NCBI RefSeq assembly: GCF_902167145.1 | Contig: NC_050099.1 | Location: 240,262,588 to 240,326,587 of the forward strand | From: Zea mays | Taxonomy: Eukaryota; Streptophyta; Magnoliopsida; Poales; Poaceae | DNA: 64,000 nt | Reading direction: 5' to 3' | Part shown: one piece after another, positions 10,784 through 21,870 of the stretch | How positions within the stretch are numbered: the stretch's first letter is position 1 | Layout of the letters: every line of letters begins with the position of its first letter | Position numbers and translations under genes: made by a program | Notes under the pieces: generated by a model | Databases searched by the model: none | Told to the model about the DNA's origin: nothing | What the model saw: only the letters and a program-made list of their open reading frames with translations

Positions 10784-10803
10784 AATCTACCCCACTTAAA
10801 AGG
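10784..10803 (-). other. Polypurine tract of element B
   Basis: Minus strand TTTTAAGTGGGGTAGATT directly against the LTR start TGTAGCATCC. A second TTTTAAGTGGGGTAG lies at about 11210-11225. Confidence 0.7.
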
Positions 10804-12619
10804 AATCTCGTCCTCGAGATTTGGCTTAGAAGGGTTATGGGTATAGCTTTACTTCAGCTACATATCTTCACTTTGCAGACTCTTCGAGGAGATAGAGCTT
10901 CAACAAAATCTGGCCTTGAGGAGCATCTGGTTGCCGATTGCAAACGCTGATTCTAGCTACTCAAGATCATCTTCAGGCTTCTAGCTTTTGCTTGGCAGCT
11001 AGCTTATTGAAGAAGCATCGATGCCAACACACAAACCTTCTTCTTGCGAACTTATCAATGGGTCCCTTGATTGCTCTTCTAGTGCTTCATCAACGGAACT
11101 TGGGTGACCACTTCTCATCCAGAAACTTATATGCTTTGATGATCTGGTCCTCCACAAGCTTGCTACAGGCCTTCTTCTTTTTCTCCATAGCAGGAACCTT
11201 ACTGGAACACTACCCCACTTAAAATGAATGAGGGTAGTACTCTTGAATCTTGGGGATTTGATCTCCTTGATGTACCTCATAACAAGGGTGTTATGGGGCC
11301 TTCTTCTGCTGTTGCTGCTTGAGCAGGCTGCGAAGAAATGACTGACACAAGGTTGATTTTGGGAGAACCTTCTTCTTATCTTCTCTTCGCTATCTTCTTT
11401 TCTCTTCTCACTTTTCACTGCCTCTTTCTTTCTCTTTGCTCTTCCCACTGGAGGATTCTTTCAAAGAGTATTACCATCATACACTGGAGGAAACCAAAGA
11501 CTATGAACCATGTACAACAGTCTTCAACCCAAGAATCACCAAGCATTGTGATCTTAGGGGCGAGGGAGTGGAAAATGGAGTTGCTTGCGATTTGGCAGAG
11601 GGGATTTATCTGGAGTGTGCTTTGCTTTGAGAGAGATGGGAGTTGAGGGAGCTGGGGGGGTTTATAGGCGACTGGCATGCAAGGTGTTGCTCGAGGTGTG
11701 GAGTGGTGGTGATGGAGCAAGTGACACGAGGCAGCAGGCACGACATGGGGAGGGGGGCATGTTGTCAGCGATGATGGCGGTGGGTGCGCTGCAAAAGGGG
11801 GCGTGGGGCGGTGGTAGTGCGCTGCAAAGGGGGGCGTGGGGCAGTTGGAGGCGGGGCACGCGTGCAGGGGGCACGAATGAGTGGTGGGGTCAATGACCCT
11901 GATGTTTGTGGTCTATGGTTCCGAGAATCTTTGCCTCTCTGTATGGTAATAACTCTTTCTGTCCTGTTTTTCTGTTTACTTTGACTCAGGGGCAGTGCTT
12001 TGATTCCCACGGTCGGTCCTTTTGACTGAGCGGCTGGACTGGTTTCTTCTGTAGCTTGTTCCAGGCTTCAAGGGTAAGCTTCCCGGTATCTTCTCGGGTA
12101 AGGCACTTTTCTCTTCAGATGGGTTAAGATGAGAATGGAAGCATAAGGTAAGGATTAGCTCTAATTTGTGATCTATGTTTTTAGAGAAAACCTTTTTAAG
12201 AAAAACGAAAAGAAAACACACAAGCTCAGCAATGATAAGCACAAACAAATCAAATATTTTGAATAGGGGAAGAATAGAGTTTTTCCAAAGCACGAACTAA
12301 GATTCGGGGGCTAAGCATAACTATTATTGCTTGGCTCCTGAATTGAGAACTATGCTAAATGCAACTTATGAGCACTAACGTTAAAGCATCACATATGCAC
12401 TCAAAAGGGAGTAAAACATCAAGCGAAATTCATTTTGAAATGCCCTAGGGGGCCACACAATTAGAGTTTTGCAAAACACGAGTCTACACGATTACCTTTC
12501 ATACATGCAGGGCTCTAGCCAAAGTGAAGAAAAACTTCACTACCCAATGCATGCAGAGGACTGGGCATAACTAACTTCAGACCAGGCAGCTTCTCTTCTG
12601 GCAGGGCTGGCACACAACT
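10804..12619 (-). other. Non-coding 3' interior of element B
   Basis: No convincing coding frame on either strand; the frames present are short and mutually overlapping. It contains the duplicated polypurine-like site near 11212, a G-rich stretch (11650-11890, with repeated GGGGGCGTGGGGC) and otherwise unstructured sequence. Confidence 0.6.
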
Positions 12620-12886
12620 TCAATCTGAGACATCTCCTGGATGGGTCAAGAGGGAGCTGATGTTGATGACTTCTTCTGGCAGCGACTGAGATGGCAGCAC
12701 GAGGTCAAACTCTTCTTCAAGCGGGACTAACTCTTGTAGCTCCTCAGAGGGCGGCGGTGCTGGAGGGGTGCTTGCAGCTTCTTCCTTGACCTCAAGGGAC
12801 GATGCTGGAATCTTCTTCATGTTGAGGGGCTCAAACAACTCTGGCGGGGGATCTTGGGAGGATTTAGGGTGCTCTTGCTTATCCAT
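12620..12886 (-). CDS. Continuation of the element B ORF after an in-frame TAG
   Basis: Same reading frame as 13795-12914. After the TAG at 12916-12914 the frame is open with no further stop to 12620, giving a Pro/Glu-rich acidic tail (DPPPELFEPLN, SEELQELVPLEEEFD). It is either the C-terminus of one ~390-codon protein broken by a nonsense change, or a readthrough extension. An independent start at the ATG at 12886 is possible but less likely. Confidence 0.45.
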   Translation of the reverse strand: MDKQEHPKSSQDPPPELFEPLNMKKIPASSLEVKEEAASTPPAPPPSEELQELVPLEEEFDLVLPSQSLPEEVINISSLLTHPGDVSD

Positions 12887-12913
12887 AGCCTTAGGGGAGA
12901 TTGGAATTCCTTC

Positions 12914-13795
12914 CTAGACTATGGCTCCTACTGGGAGTTCCCAAGCCTTCTTTTCTCCTCTGGTAGAGACCTGGTGACCTTCAAGAATCTGGGGGTCTTC
13001 TACTCTCCTGGGTTGAACTGCGTTGGATGAAGCGGGCTCTTGGATCCGTAGGGCTCTACGTTGTTTATGGGTTACCAAGTAGGCCTCCATCAACTTCTGG
13101 ACGTGCTCATCCTTGGCTTGCTTCACGGCTTCAACAGCAATGACTTCACGACTTTCCAATGCAGTTGCACGGGCTTGAGCTGTGGTGAGATCCACATGGA
13201 GCTTACGGTTGAGCTTCTCTGCATCTTCTGCTCGGGCAATCATCTGACGGTGGTGCCGAGCCAAGAAATCATACTGGGCATCCAGGGTGAGCAGGTATGC
13301 GGTGAGGTACACGACTGTGGGGTCGTCCTCAAGCAGCTGCAGCTCTTCTAATGCACGCATCCTGGCCATCCAAGCGGGACAGTCTCTCTGAAAGGGCGGA
13401 AAGAATCTGAGCGGTGTGTCGGCCACTTCTTCTTCATAGATCTGACACAGGGCCCTCAATGCCTTGCGAGCGACGACTTGGTAGGTGTCTCTGAATCTGT
13501 GCCCAGCAACAGTGACACTCCATTCCACATGGTGCGGACTGGATCCAATGTATACAGTCACGACACACTTCTCTGTGCCATGCTCGACGAATTCACGACC
13601 ATCATACTCTGGCTGACTCCTGATTCCGAGGCGAACTGTGCATGCTCTCAGCAACTTGGGGAAACCATCTTCATTCTGGCAAAAACTGGTTTGGCAACGG
13701 ACCTCCATCTGACTTCTGAGAGAAGGAAAGGGGAAAGCATTTTCGAAATGGAGGGATGAGAGCAAGATTTTTTTAAGAAAATAGTTTGGACTCAA
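12914..13795 (-). CDS. Accessory protein of element B (unknown function, dsRBD-like N-terminal half)
   Basis: A 293-codon ORF, the only substantial gene in element B. The first Met is at 13795, but the Met at codon 30 (ATGGAGG, 13708) has better context and may be the real start. Residues ~55-120 alternate beta-like and helix-like stretches: KCVVTVYIG, VEWSVTVAGHRF, then DTYQVVARKALRALCQIYEEE. This order recalls a double-stranded-RNA-binding fold, but the similarity is my impression only. A helical, Ala/Glu-rich segment follows (~150-240). No zinc knuckle, protease or RT motif is present. The stop is a TAG, and the same frame continues open to 12620, so protein and downstream segment may once have been one product. 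It could serve as a Gag substitute. Confidence 0.6.
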   Translation of the reverse strand: MSPNYFLKKILLSSLHFENAFPFPSLRSQMEVRCQTSFCQNEDGFPKLLRACTVRLGIRSQPEYDGREFVEHGTEKCVVTVYIGSSPHHVEWSVTVAGHRFRDTYQVVARKALRALCQIYEEEVADTPLRFFPPFQRDCPAWMARMRALEELQLLEDDPTVVYLTAYLLTLDAQYDFLARHHRQMIARAEDAEKLNRKLHVDLTTAQARATALESREVIAVEAVKQAKDEHVQKLMEAYLVTHKQRRALRIQEPASSNAVQPRRVEDPQILEGHQVSTRGEKKAWELPVGAIV

Positions 13796-13836
13796 AAACT
13801 TTTGATCAGGCTAAGGGTTACGTCCTGCGGCCAACC

Positions 13837-13853
13837 TAACAGCTCTGATACCA
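13837..13853 (-). other. Primer binding site of element B
   Basis: Minus strand TGGTATCAGAGCTGTTA, 2 nt downstream of the LTR end GGACGCTTCA. It is of the iMet tRNA type. Confidence 0.85.
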
Positions 13854-13855
13854 CC

Positions 13856-16620
13856 TGAAGCGTCCCCAATCCTCTGGGACTCAAATGTGATACAATTACT
13901 AGTCCCAGGAGGCTAGTAAACACATTTATACATCAGATGATACCAAATCTGCTTAAACGAGACAAACCTACAAAGGTGGCGAACAACTTTAAGAGTTGGT
14001 CCACAACTCGGGACATATCATCAGAGTGGGGCTGAAGCAGCCCGATATACGCAGCGAAGCAATTCAGCGGTCCAACAACCACAGGCAAGGTTGGGAACAG
14101 TCGTAACTCTTACCCGATCTCCTTTTTCTGAAAAAAAACAACAAATAAGCAAGGGTGAGTACAAACGTACTCAGCAGCCCACCTTCACCCGCCGAATGGG
14201 GAAATCAGATATAATGCATGGAATATGTAGAGCTCAGGATATTTGCAGAAACAACAATATTTTATGCAGGGTTGTTTTGAAAAACATTTTGTATTTTGCA
14301 AAGTGCATCCTCTCCAAAAGGAGCAGGAAGTTTTTCAATATTAGAACAAAATCCCCTGGACTAAACCATCCAGGTATCTCAGCAGTTCCCACTGGTTTTC
14401 ATTTTCAAAAACAGCTACTGGACTTCCCGTCCACCATAGCTCACGGCTCAACCGCCGAACCTTTTTAAAAACCACTTTTCAAAAGCATCTCTTTTTTTGG
14501 AAAACAAAACATTAATTGCCATACCATACCAGACTCGTCCATTCCTGTGGACACAGACTATTCGAATAGGTTTTCAAACTCTGCGCAGAGGTGTACACTT
14601 TACCCACTAGTCCGGCTCTGCGATCTCATGATCAATGAGATCCGAATCCGAATCTCTTTCTTTCCCCGCACGTCCTAACCTTAACGGTTATCCGGAAGGA
14701 GTCAGGCCACCACCATGTCCAAACCAGACAAAACTTTCCCCCTCCTTATCCTCCCGGTGCTCCCCAGCCTTCATAACCCTGGGGTTGGACCGTACGAGTT
14801 CAGATTGAGTGACTGCCCACACAGTCTCGAGTGGTTGTACTTATCATGAGTACAGGTAGTGAAAGATGACAAACCGGTCCTTATACGAGGGGACAATCCT
14901 TCTGCTCACGTCTAAACCAGCTGAGCCATCACCTTAGGCCCTCCCCTAAACCAGGGAGTCCCTGATTATCCCTACTCAAAGGTGATAAGGGTGAAAACCC
15001 TTCATCATACACATTTTGAAAAACATTTTCTTTTGAAAACTCACACCTTTCCTCAAATCATTTGTAACAAATATATCAGGGATTGATTGCGGCAAGCGGC
15101 TGGGTGGCCATAATAACTTGTCTTAAAATCATATCATGCATAAAATAACAGGCTGAGGGTTGTGGTTGTAAAACATAGGTAATTTATGCATCAAAGGGAT
15201 CCAGTGAGCTTGCCGTGCTTATTCGGCGAAGGGGGAAGGGGAGCTCGCGGAACTGGCTTCTGGCTGCACCGCCTGGCGTAGACTTGCAGATCTGGCCTCC
15301 ACGAGACGGCACGAACGCTCCAATAACTATGCAACATGAATAAGCAAACATACAAACAAGCAAGTATACCAACAAATATTTAGTATAGTGGTCAGAATAG
15401 TGATACATGGATGGGTAGAGTCTTGAGTAGAATGTGTCATGTGGTGTTGAGATACTACTAGTGGTGGAGAGGAGGTGCTTACCAGGAGGGTGGACTGGAG
15501 GCGAAGCGACACTATGCGTGTAACCAGCAGAGCAGAGTAACTGAGTGGGTGGGGTGTTTGCCTTGGCTGAGGGTGTTGAGTGTGTGTGGAGAGCGAGAGG
15601 GTAGCTGGGTGTATTTATAGCTGGGTGTATGTGGTGTAGCACAGTGAAGTTCACTGTTGGTGAGAATAGTGACGAATGAATCGTCTGACTTAGTATGAAC
15701 AGGAGAGTTATAGGCAGAATATGGGACAAGAGTATTTTGGGAGTTTTCTGGAATATGGACCATGCTTAAGGGATGACATGGTTGGATAGGGAATAATTTG
15801 ATAAGAATTTAGAAACGAGGATTATTGGAATCTGAGTTTGGAAGCCTGGTTCGAAGGAATCTCAAAGTTAAGCGTGCTCAACTTGGAGAAACCTGGGATG
15901 GGTGACCAGATGGGAAGTTCCCTACTGGAAGGAAAATCACAGTCATCGGAGTTCGTATGACTGGAATATGGGTTTGGCTGGTTTTAGGTGGACTGGACAG
16001 CATGATGTATGAGTAGTTGAAATTTGGGGTGATCGGCTAATCGATGAATAGTAATGATGAATAGTAACGATGAATAGTGACGACGAAAAAGGTAATAGAT
16101 ATCATCGATGAGTAGTAACAACGATAAATAGTAACGATGATGAATAGTAACACTGAATAGTAACGATGGTGAATAGTAATGATGAATAGTAACGGTGAAT
16201 AGTGATGATGAATAGTCGTATGAACGAACGATGAACGATGAAAATGAACTATGAACAAACGATGAACGATGAATAGGAACTATGAACGAACGATCGAATG
16301 ATCAGACGAACGAACGATCGGAATTCCGGCAGCATAACAGTAGGACAAAGATTATCTGGAAGAACGATGAATAGGGACCATGAACGAACGATGAACGATG
16401 AATAGGAACTATGAACGAACGATGAACGATCGAATGATCGAACGAACGAACGACCGGAATTTCGGCAGCATAACGACAGGACAAAGATTATTTGGATGAA
16501 CGAACGGACGAACGATCGAATGATCGGACGAACGAACGATCGGAATTTCGGCAGCATAACGGCAGGACAAAGATTATCTGGAAGAACGATGAATAGGGAC
16601 TATGAACGAACGATGAACGA
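13856..16620 (-). mobile_element. 5' LTR of element B, part left of the element E insertion
   Basis: Aligns with 7235 onward. It is interrupted after GATGAACGA by element E, with AACGA (16616-16620) as target duplication. The remainder is 42963-43766, giving 3569 bp in total. Confidence 0.9.
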
Positions 16621-16923
16621 TGTCGGCGTTTCGAGACAGGGGGGTCCCTAAGCCGACGAGTGAGTGTGCTGCGTGCCCCAGCCCAGATGGGTCGAGCGCG
16701 TGGGCGAGCGCGAAGGGGGGAGAGGCGAGGTGGCCGGAGTCGAGCGTGAGAGAGGTGGAAGTCCCGCGGCCTTCGTGTTCGTCCCGCGCCCAGGTCGGGT
16801 GCGCTTGCAGTAGGGGGGTTACAAGCGTCCATGCGGGTGAGGGAAGCGAGCGGCCCCAAGAGAGCGCCTGTCCCGTCCTCGGTCCCGCGCGGCCAACCTT
16901 CTCTAAGAAGGCCCTGGTCCTCC

Positions 16924-16931
16924 CTTTTATA
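16924..16931 (-). promoter_or_regulatory. TATA box of the element E LTR
   Basis: TATAAAAG followed by GGAGGACC on the minus strand. An identical copy is in the other LTR at 41348-41355. It lies close to the 3' end of the LTR, so U3 is long and contains the tandem repeat. Confidence 0.65.
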
Positions 16932-17470
16932 GTCGTAAGGAGAGGATCCAGGTGTACAATGGGGGGTGTAGCAGAGTGCTACGTGTCTAGCGGAGGGAGA
17001 GCTAGCGCCCTAGGTACATGCCAATGTGGCAGCCGGAGAGATCTGGGCACCCTGCTGGCGTGATGTCGTGGCTGTCGGAGGTGCGGCGGAGCCTGGTGGA
17101 GGGACAGCTGTTGGAGCGGTCGAGTCCCTGCTGACGTCGTCCTGCTTCCGTAAGAGAGCTGGGGGCCGCCGTCGTCATAGAGCTTGTGGAGCGCCATCAT
17201 TGCCCCTCCGGCGGAGCTGGCCGGATGGGACGCCGGTCTTGTTCTCCGTGACCCGAGTCGATTCGGGGTAGGATGATGATGGCGCTTCCTGTTGACGTGG
17301 CGGTCTGTGCCCTAGGCAGGGCGACGTGGGGGTTCCTTCGAAGCCGAGGTTGAGTCTGCCTTCCGTTGCCGTGGCCGAGCCCGAGCCATGGGGTCGGGCG
17401 AGGCGGAAGTCGTTCGGCCGAGGCCAGGGCGGAGTCCGAGCCCTGGGGTCGGGCGAGGCGGAGTTTCGTC

Positions 17471-17760
17471 GTCTTCCGGGTCTTAGCCCGAGTCCGAGCC
17501 CTGGGGTCGGGCGAAGCGGAGTTTCGTCGTCTTCCGGGTCTTAGCCCGAGTCCGAGCCCTGGGGTCGGGCGGAGCGGAGTTCGCCGTCTTCCGGGTCTTA
17601 GCCCGAGTCCGAGCCCTGGGGTCGGGCGAAGCGGAGTTTCGTCGTCTTCCGGGTCTTAGCCCGAGTCCGAGCCCTGGGGTCGGGCGGAGCGGAGTTCGCC
17701 GTCTTCCGGGTCTTAGCCCGAGTCCGAGCCCTGGGGTCGGGCGAAGCGGAGTTTCGTCGT
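17471..17760. repeat. 57/58-bp minisatellite in the element E LTR, first part
   Basis: Units begin GTCTTCCGGGTCTTAGCCCG at 17471, 17529, 17586, 17644 and 17701. Two unit types alternate, GCGAAGCGGAGTTTCGTC and GCGGAGCGGAGTTCGCC. The last unit is cut by element F. Confidence 0.95.
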
Positions 17761-18814
17761 TGTAACACCCTGAATTTGAGGGTATAAAATTTCTTTCCTA
17801 ATATCCGCCAAATTCAGGTGTTACCCTCTTTTCCTTAGCCTTTCTTTCTCTTTGCAAAATAATGGAGGAATATTTTGCTTTTTATGTAAGTGTTGGATGT
17901 ATAAATGAAACTCTAAAAGGGGTTTTGATTGTTGCATCATGCTGAAGTATACAATTTTCTTTTGGATGATGATTGTGTTTTGAAGTGCATTCATAAATTC
18001 AAATAGTAAAAAAAGAAATAAAAAGGAAACCAACCCACGCGTAGGCCTTCCCGCGGCCCAGCTCGCGCCCCAGCCGCAGCAGGCCCAGCTCGCGCCCCTC
18101 CGCGGCCCACCCGCGCTCGCCCTCCCAAACCCTAGCGCCGCCGTGCCCAGCGCTCGGCCGCCGCACGCACGACGCAAGTGCAGCCGCGACCGCGTTCAGC
18201 CACCCACCCCTAGCCAGCTTGCCCAACCTGTTAGCCCTCTCTTCTTCCCCACGTAACTGCCCCCACCCCCACGGCAGGAGCACCATTTGGACCCCCACGT
18301 TCCCCTCACCTCGCTACCCTCTCTCTCATTCTTGCACGGCCAGCCCAGCGCCCTCGTTGTGCTCGCCTTCCCACACAACTGTCGTCGTCGTGTGCCTCGC
18401 CGTGCCTCGTCCGAGCTGTGCCCGGCGTCGCGACATCCCGCGCCGGCCCTGGTGCGGCCGTTCCCGAAGCCACGGGCAGCCACCGTACAGCGCCCCGTCA
18501 GGCCACACGTCCAGTCCTTGCGCGCAATTGCATTCGGTCGACGCTGTCTCGCCGTGGGTCTGTGCTACTCTCGTCGTCGCTGAGGTTAGTGGCCAGGTGA
18601 GGCTCCCTCTTCTCCTCCCTCTATCCCTCTCCTCTCTATCCCGTCGATGCTCCGGCGAGCTGCCGTGGAGCCACCGCGCTGCTCCGCTTGTCTGCTCGCC
18701 CCGCAGCGTCGAGCCACTGTTTGAGGGCTCGTTCCCTGTGCTCTAGTGCGACCGCGCCCGCGTGAGCATGTCCCTGCTCCGGCGAGCGCTCGATGCCGGT
18801 GCCGCCATGTCCAC

Positions 18815-19020
18815 CTGCATGCCCCTTCGTTATCCTGTAACCGCGGCTGTGCGTGGTCCATGGAAGAGGAGAGAGAGAAACGAAACCTGCATGCACTTTT
18901 TCCATGCATACGATTCCCACGGGACGCACACAGCAAGAAACCGTCTGTATGCATGCATGCGGCATGCATCTCCAAATTTTGGTCGCATACGACAATCATG
19001 GCAGTTTTCCGCATGCAGAG
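18815..19020. promoter_or_regulatory. Cluster of CATGCA (RY) words in the F LTR
   Basis: CATGCA or TGCATG occurs repeatedly, including TGCATGCA and GTATGCATGCATGC. RY elements are binding sites for plant B3-type seed regulators. Regulation of this LTR by them is inference. The copy in the other LTR is at +7681. Confidence 0.4.
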
Positions 19021-21444
19021 TTGTGACAGATTTTCTGTGGCTGCAATCCGGAGCTCTCTTTGCGGCTAGCCCTCATCCGGTAGTATTGCACCACATCAGG
19101 TTGAATCTGTTGTTTATTAATTACGCACTAACATTTATATTATAAATTCATTTTGTGTTGTTCCAATTGTGTTAGCTTCGTAGTTACGTCGTTTACATGT
19201 TAAAAATATTAATTTATCGTAACACACGTTTTAATTAATATACTATGATGGTCATTAAAATATCAATTTAATATAAACTAATTTATAATTTGAAGTTGTT
19301 ATTTTATAAATATACGTTAACGTGATTAATACTATCACAAATGTTTCGATTTATTACTTGCTCAATATAATCGCGACATCTGATTAGCGGTTCTCATATG
19401 TCGCTTGTTTATAATCTGCAAATTATTATTTAGTCAATATATTATGGGTCGTAAACCATTCTCGACTCGTTTCAGCCGTGCCAACTTCGTAACAACGTCG
19501 ATTTCGTATTAGTAACGTTATTTTATCAGGCCGCAAGTTTTAACTATTTAATTAGTTATTCATTCGATACTTATTAAAAACGACCTTCTAACTAAAACTA
19601 CTTTATAGTTTCTAACTCGCCCTTTTAAAATTAAATGCTAACTTGATTAATACCGACTTAAACACTTTTCATTTAATACCTGTTTAGTATAATCGCGATA
19701 TCTTTTAGTGATTATCGCGTGTCGCGAGTGCTGTCGTGCACGCTGTCTGCGCATTGCCGCGCGCATTATTTCGCATGTCAATTGCGCGTTGTTTGCGTGT
19801 AGCCATTGTTCGTTCGCGCATTCGCGCTGCGTGTCTGGTGCGCGTGTTGTTCACGCACTTGTTTCACTGTCATTCGCGTGCTGTTTGCGCGTCATCGTCA
19901 TTCCCTCGCGCGTTCGTGTCGCGCATATCTCGCGTATTGATCACGTGTGTCGCGCGGCGTCTACGCGTGATAATAAATTGTTTTCACTTATAAACACTCA
20001 TGTTGATAACGTTAATTCGTCAGGTCACATATTTTAGATAATTAACTTAAGGTTTGCTCGACTAATATTTATTAGATTAATATTCTAACTAGATTAAATG
20101 TGTAGTGTTCCACTTGGGCTTTTATAATAAATATCAACATGACAAATATTAACTTAACTACTTTTTATGTATTTAATATTTGTTTAGTACAAATGCGTCA
20201 CCTATTTAGTTTTCGCCTGTCGCGCGTGCTGTTTCGCACGTGGTAACATGCTGGTTCGCGTGTCGATCGCGCCGGTCGCCCGCACTGTCTCGTGCGTCGT
20301 TCGCGTGCTATGTCGCGCGTGTCCGCGCGTCGTCTGCATGCTGTCGTATTATTTCATGCGTCGTAAATTCGCCTCGCTTAGAATCCCTCGTGCTAATTAT
20401 ATTAGTTATTTGTTTGATAACTACTAGTGTGGTAGATTTAATCAAAACTACATAGCGGTTATAAGTTATATTTTAATTGAATGTCCTGACTACTACTTGC
20501 GTAGCGTAAACGTTATAACTTCTCGACCGTAGCTTCGACTATCGCGTTTCTTTTTCCTCGCGTGACCGTAGTAACGCGCTCTATTTCATTCTGCATGTTT
20601 TATTATGTTTTTCTTTGAATGGTGTAATGTTCTTATGCATATATGTTGGTTTGCTTGTGCTTGTTCGTCTTCGCTGTGTGTCGCGAATAGATTGTGATAT
20701 GTTCCTGAGCTTCGAGGAATCGACGATCAAGACTTGGTGAACCACTGGTCCCGAGATCAAGCTCTTCGAGTTCTACGAGATTGAAGACTCTGAGCATCTG
20801 TTTGGTGAAGGCAAGTGTCCTTTGACCTATCTCTGTCCTATTCATTATTTAATTCACCTCCCGCTTTACACATTTATGCCTAAGGATTGACTAGCTTTTG
20901 TTATCCATGTCCTTGTTTACCTATTTGGGTCGGATTATTACTGCTTAGTTTGATGCTATTGCTCAACTTTAATCAATGAACATGATGTGGTTATCTATGA
21001 TACGCTGTTTTCCCGTTCTTATTTATGATTATACTTGTGGCATTTAAGGGGACTCGAGCGGTTTCTCGAGTGCCTCTCCGTAAGGACCTGTTCTATGGAT
21101 GACCGCCCGGGAAAACAGTGCAACCATGAGGGTGGAATGGGGTGCCCTTAGCTGAATAATTAGAGGATCCGGGGTGTAGTTCACTTAGCCGTCGTGCCGT
21201 CAATGGGGCTCGGTGTATGCGGCTCGCTCTGCCAAGTTTGGGTTCGCCCCTTGGGGAGGAGTGCGGTGCATTTAGGAAACCTAACGGGTGGCTACAGCCC
21301 CAGGGAATCTTTGTAAAGGCTACGTAGTGATGCCCTGCTAGGCCACCTAGGTAGTGGTCAATGGGGAGTAGCTCTCTCCGGGCAGAATGGGAATCACGGC
21401 TTGTGGGTAAAGTGCACAACCTCTGCAGAGTGTTATGAAACTGA

Positions 21445-21568
21445 TATATCAGCCGTGCTCGCGGTTATGAGCGGCCAAGGGAGCTCCAGAGATTAGTGAT
21501 ACTTGATCAGAGATACTTTGGTACAGGTGGTTATGAGATCGATGATTCTGGTTATGACTATGGTGCTG
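21445..21568 (+). other. Candidate upstream exon of a split ORF in the F LTR
   Basis: Open in the relevant frame from the codon after the TGA at 21442-21444 to the donor. It encodes a short peptide ending EIDDSGYDYGA and stops at GCTG|GTAAGT (donor GT at 21569-21570), leaving one base of the next codon. The true 5' limit is unknown. The same sequence is in the other LTR at 29126-29249. Confidence 0.4.
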
Positions 21569-21784
21569 GTAAGTGGTATTCTTTCCGTTTGGAAAGGGTA
21601 CATCGGGTTAATAACTTGGGCTAATGCTAAAACTTGGCTTTCTACTAGTAAGTAATAATCTGACCAACTAAAAGCAACTGCTTGACTTATCCCCACATAA
21701 AGCTAGTCCACTACAGCCAAACAGGATACTTGCTGAGTATGTTGATGTGTACTCACCCTTGCTCTACACACCAAACCCCCCCAG
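21569..21784 (+). other. Candidate 216-nt intron in the F LTR
   Basis: Perfect GTAAGT donor at 21569. Near its end are TACTCAC (branch-point-like), CCTTGCT, a C-rich tract and CAG at 21782-21784. Both exons are phase 1, so the reading frame is preserved across the join. The duplicate is at 29250-29465. Confidence 0.45.
21731..21763 (+). promoter_or_regulatory. Conserved TGAGTA...TACTCACCCTTGCT motif (element F)
   Basis: TGCTGAGTATGTTGATG followed by TGTACTCACCCTTGCT. TGAGTA and TACTCA form an inverted repeat. The duplicate is at 29412-29444. It is shared with element B and the 1837-3171 LTR. Confidence 0.6.
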
Positions 21785-21870
21785 GTTGTCAGCATTGCAA
21801 CCACTGCTCAGGCGAAGATGAAGCTGTGGAAGGAGACTTCCAGGAGTTCCAAGACTACGACGAGTTCTAG
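21785..21870 (+). other. Candidate terminal exon in the F LTR
   Basis: 29 codons including the split first codon and the TAG at 21868-21870. The peptide has a Cys/His cluster (CQHCNHC) and an acidic end (FQEFQDYDEF). The LTR at 1837-3171 has a related segment after its own CAG, encoding QDEAHGG then CCDEF. The duplicate is at 29466-29551. Function unknown. Confidence 0.4.

Larger units (their letters stand above)
16621..17760 (-). mobile_element. 3' LTR of element E, part left of element F
   Basis: Starts TGTCGGCG on the plus strand. It is interrupted in a 57/58-bp tandem repeat by element F, with GTCGT (17756-17760) as target duplication. It continues at 29813-30642. Confidence 0.9.

Noticed and set aside
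18219..18746. 175-codon Pro/Ser/Arg-rich frame in the F LTR, repeated at 25900
   Set aside because: GC-rich LTR sequence with overlapping open frames on both strands; duplication simply reflects the two LTRs.
19708..20037. Cys-rich peptide frame in the F LTR resembling a secreted or defensin-like protein
   Set aside because: The Cys/Arg pattern follows from repeated TGTCGCG/GCGCGT words; no signal peptide or conserved spacing.
20700..20830. Possible GC-type splice donor (GAAG|GCAAGTG) upstream in the F LTR that would add another exon
   Set aside because: No frame-consistent acceptor could be placed before the exon at 21445, so I left it out of the split-ORF model.
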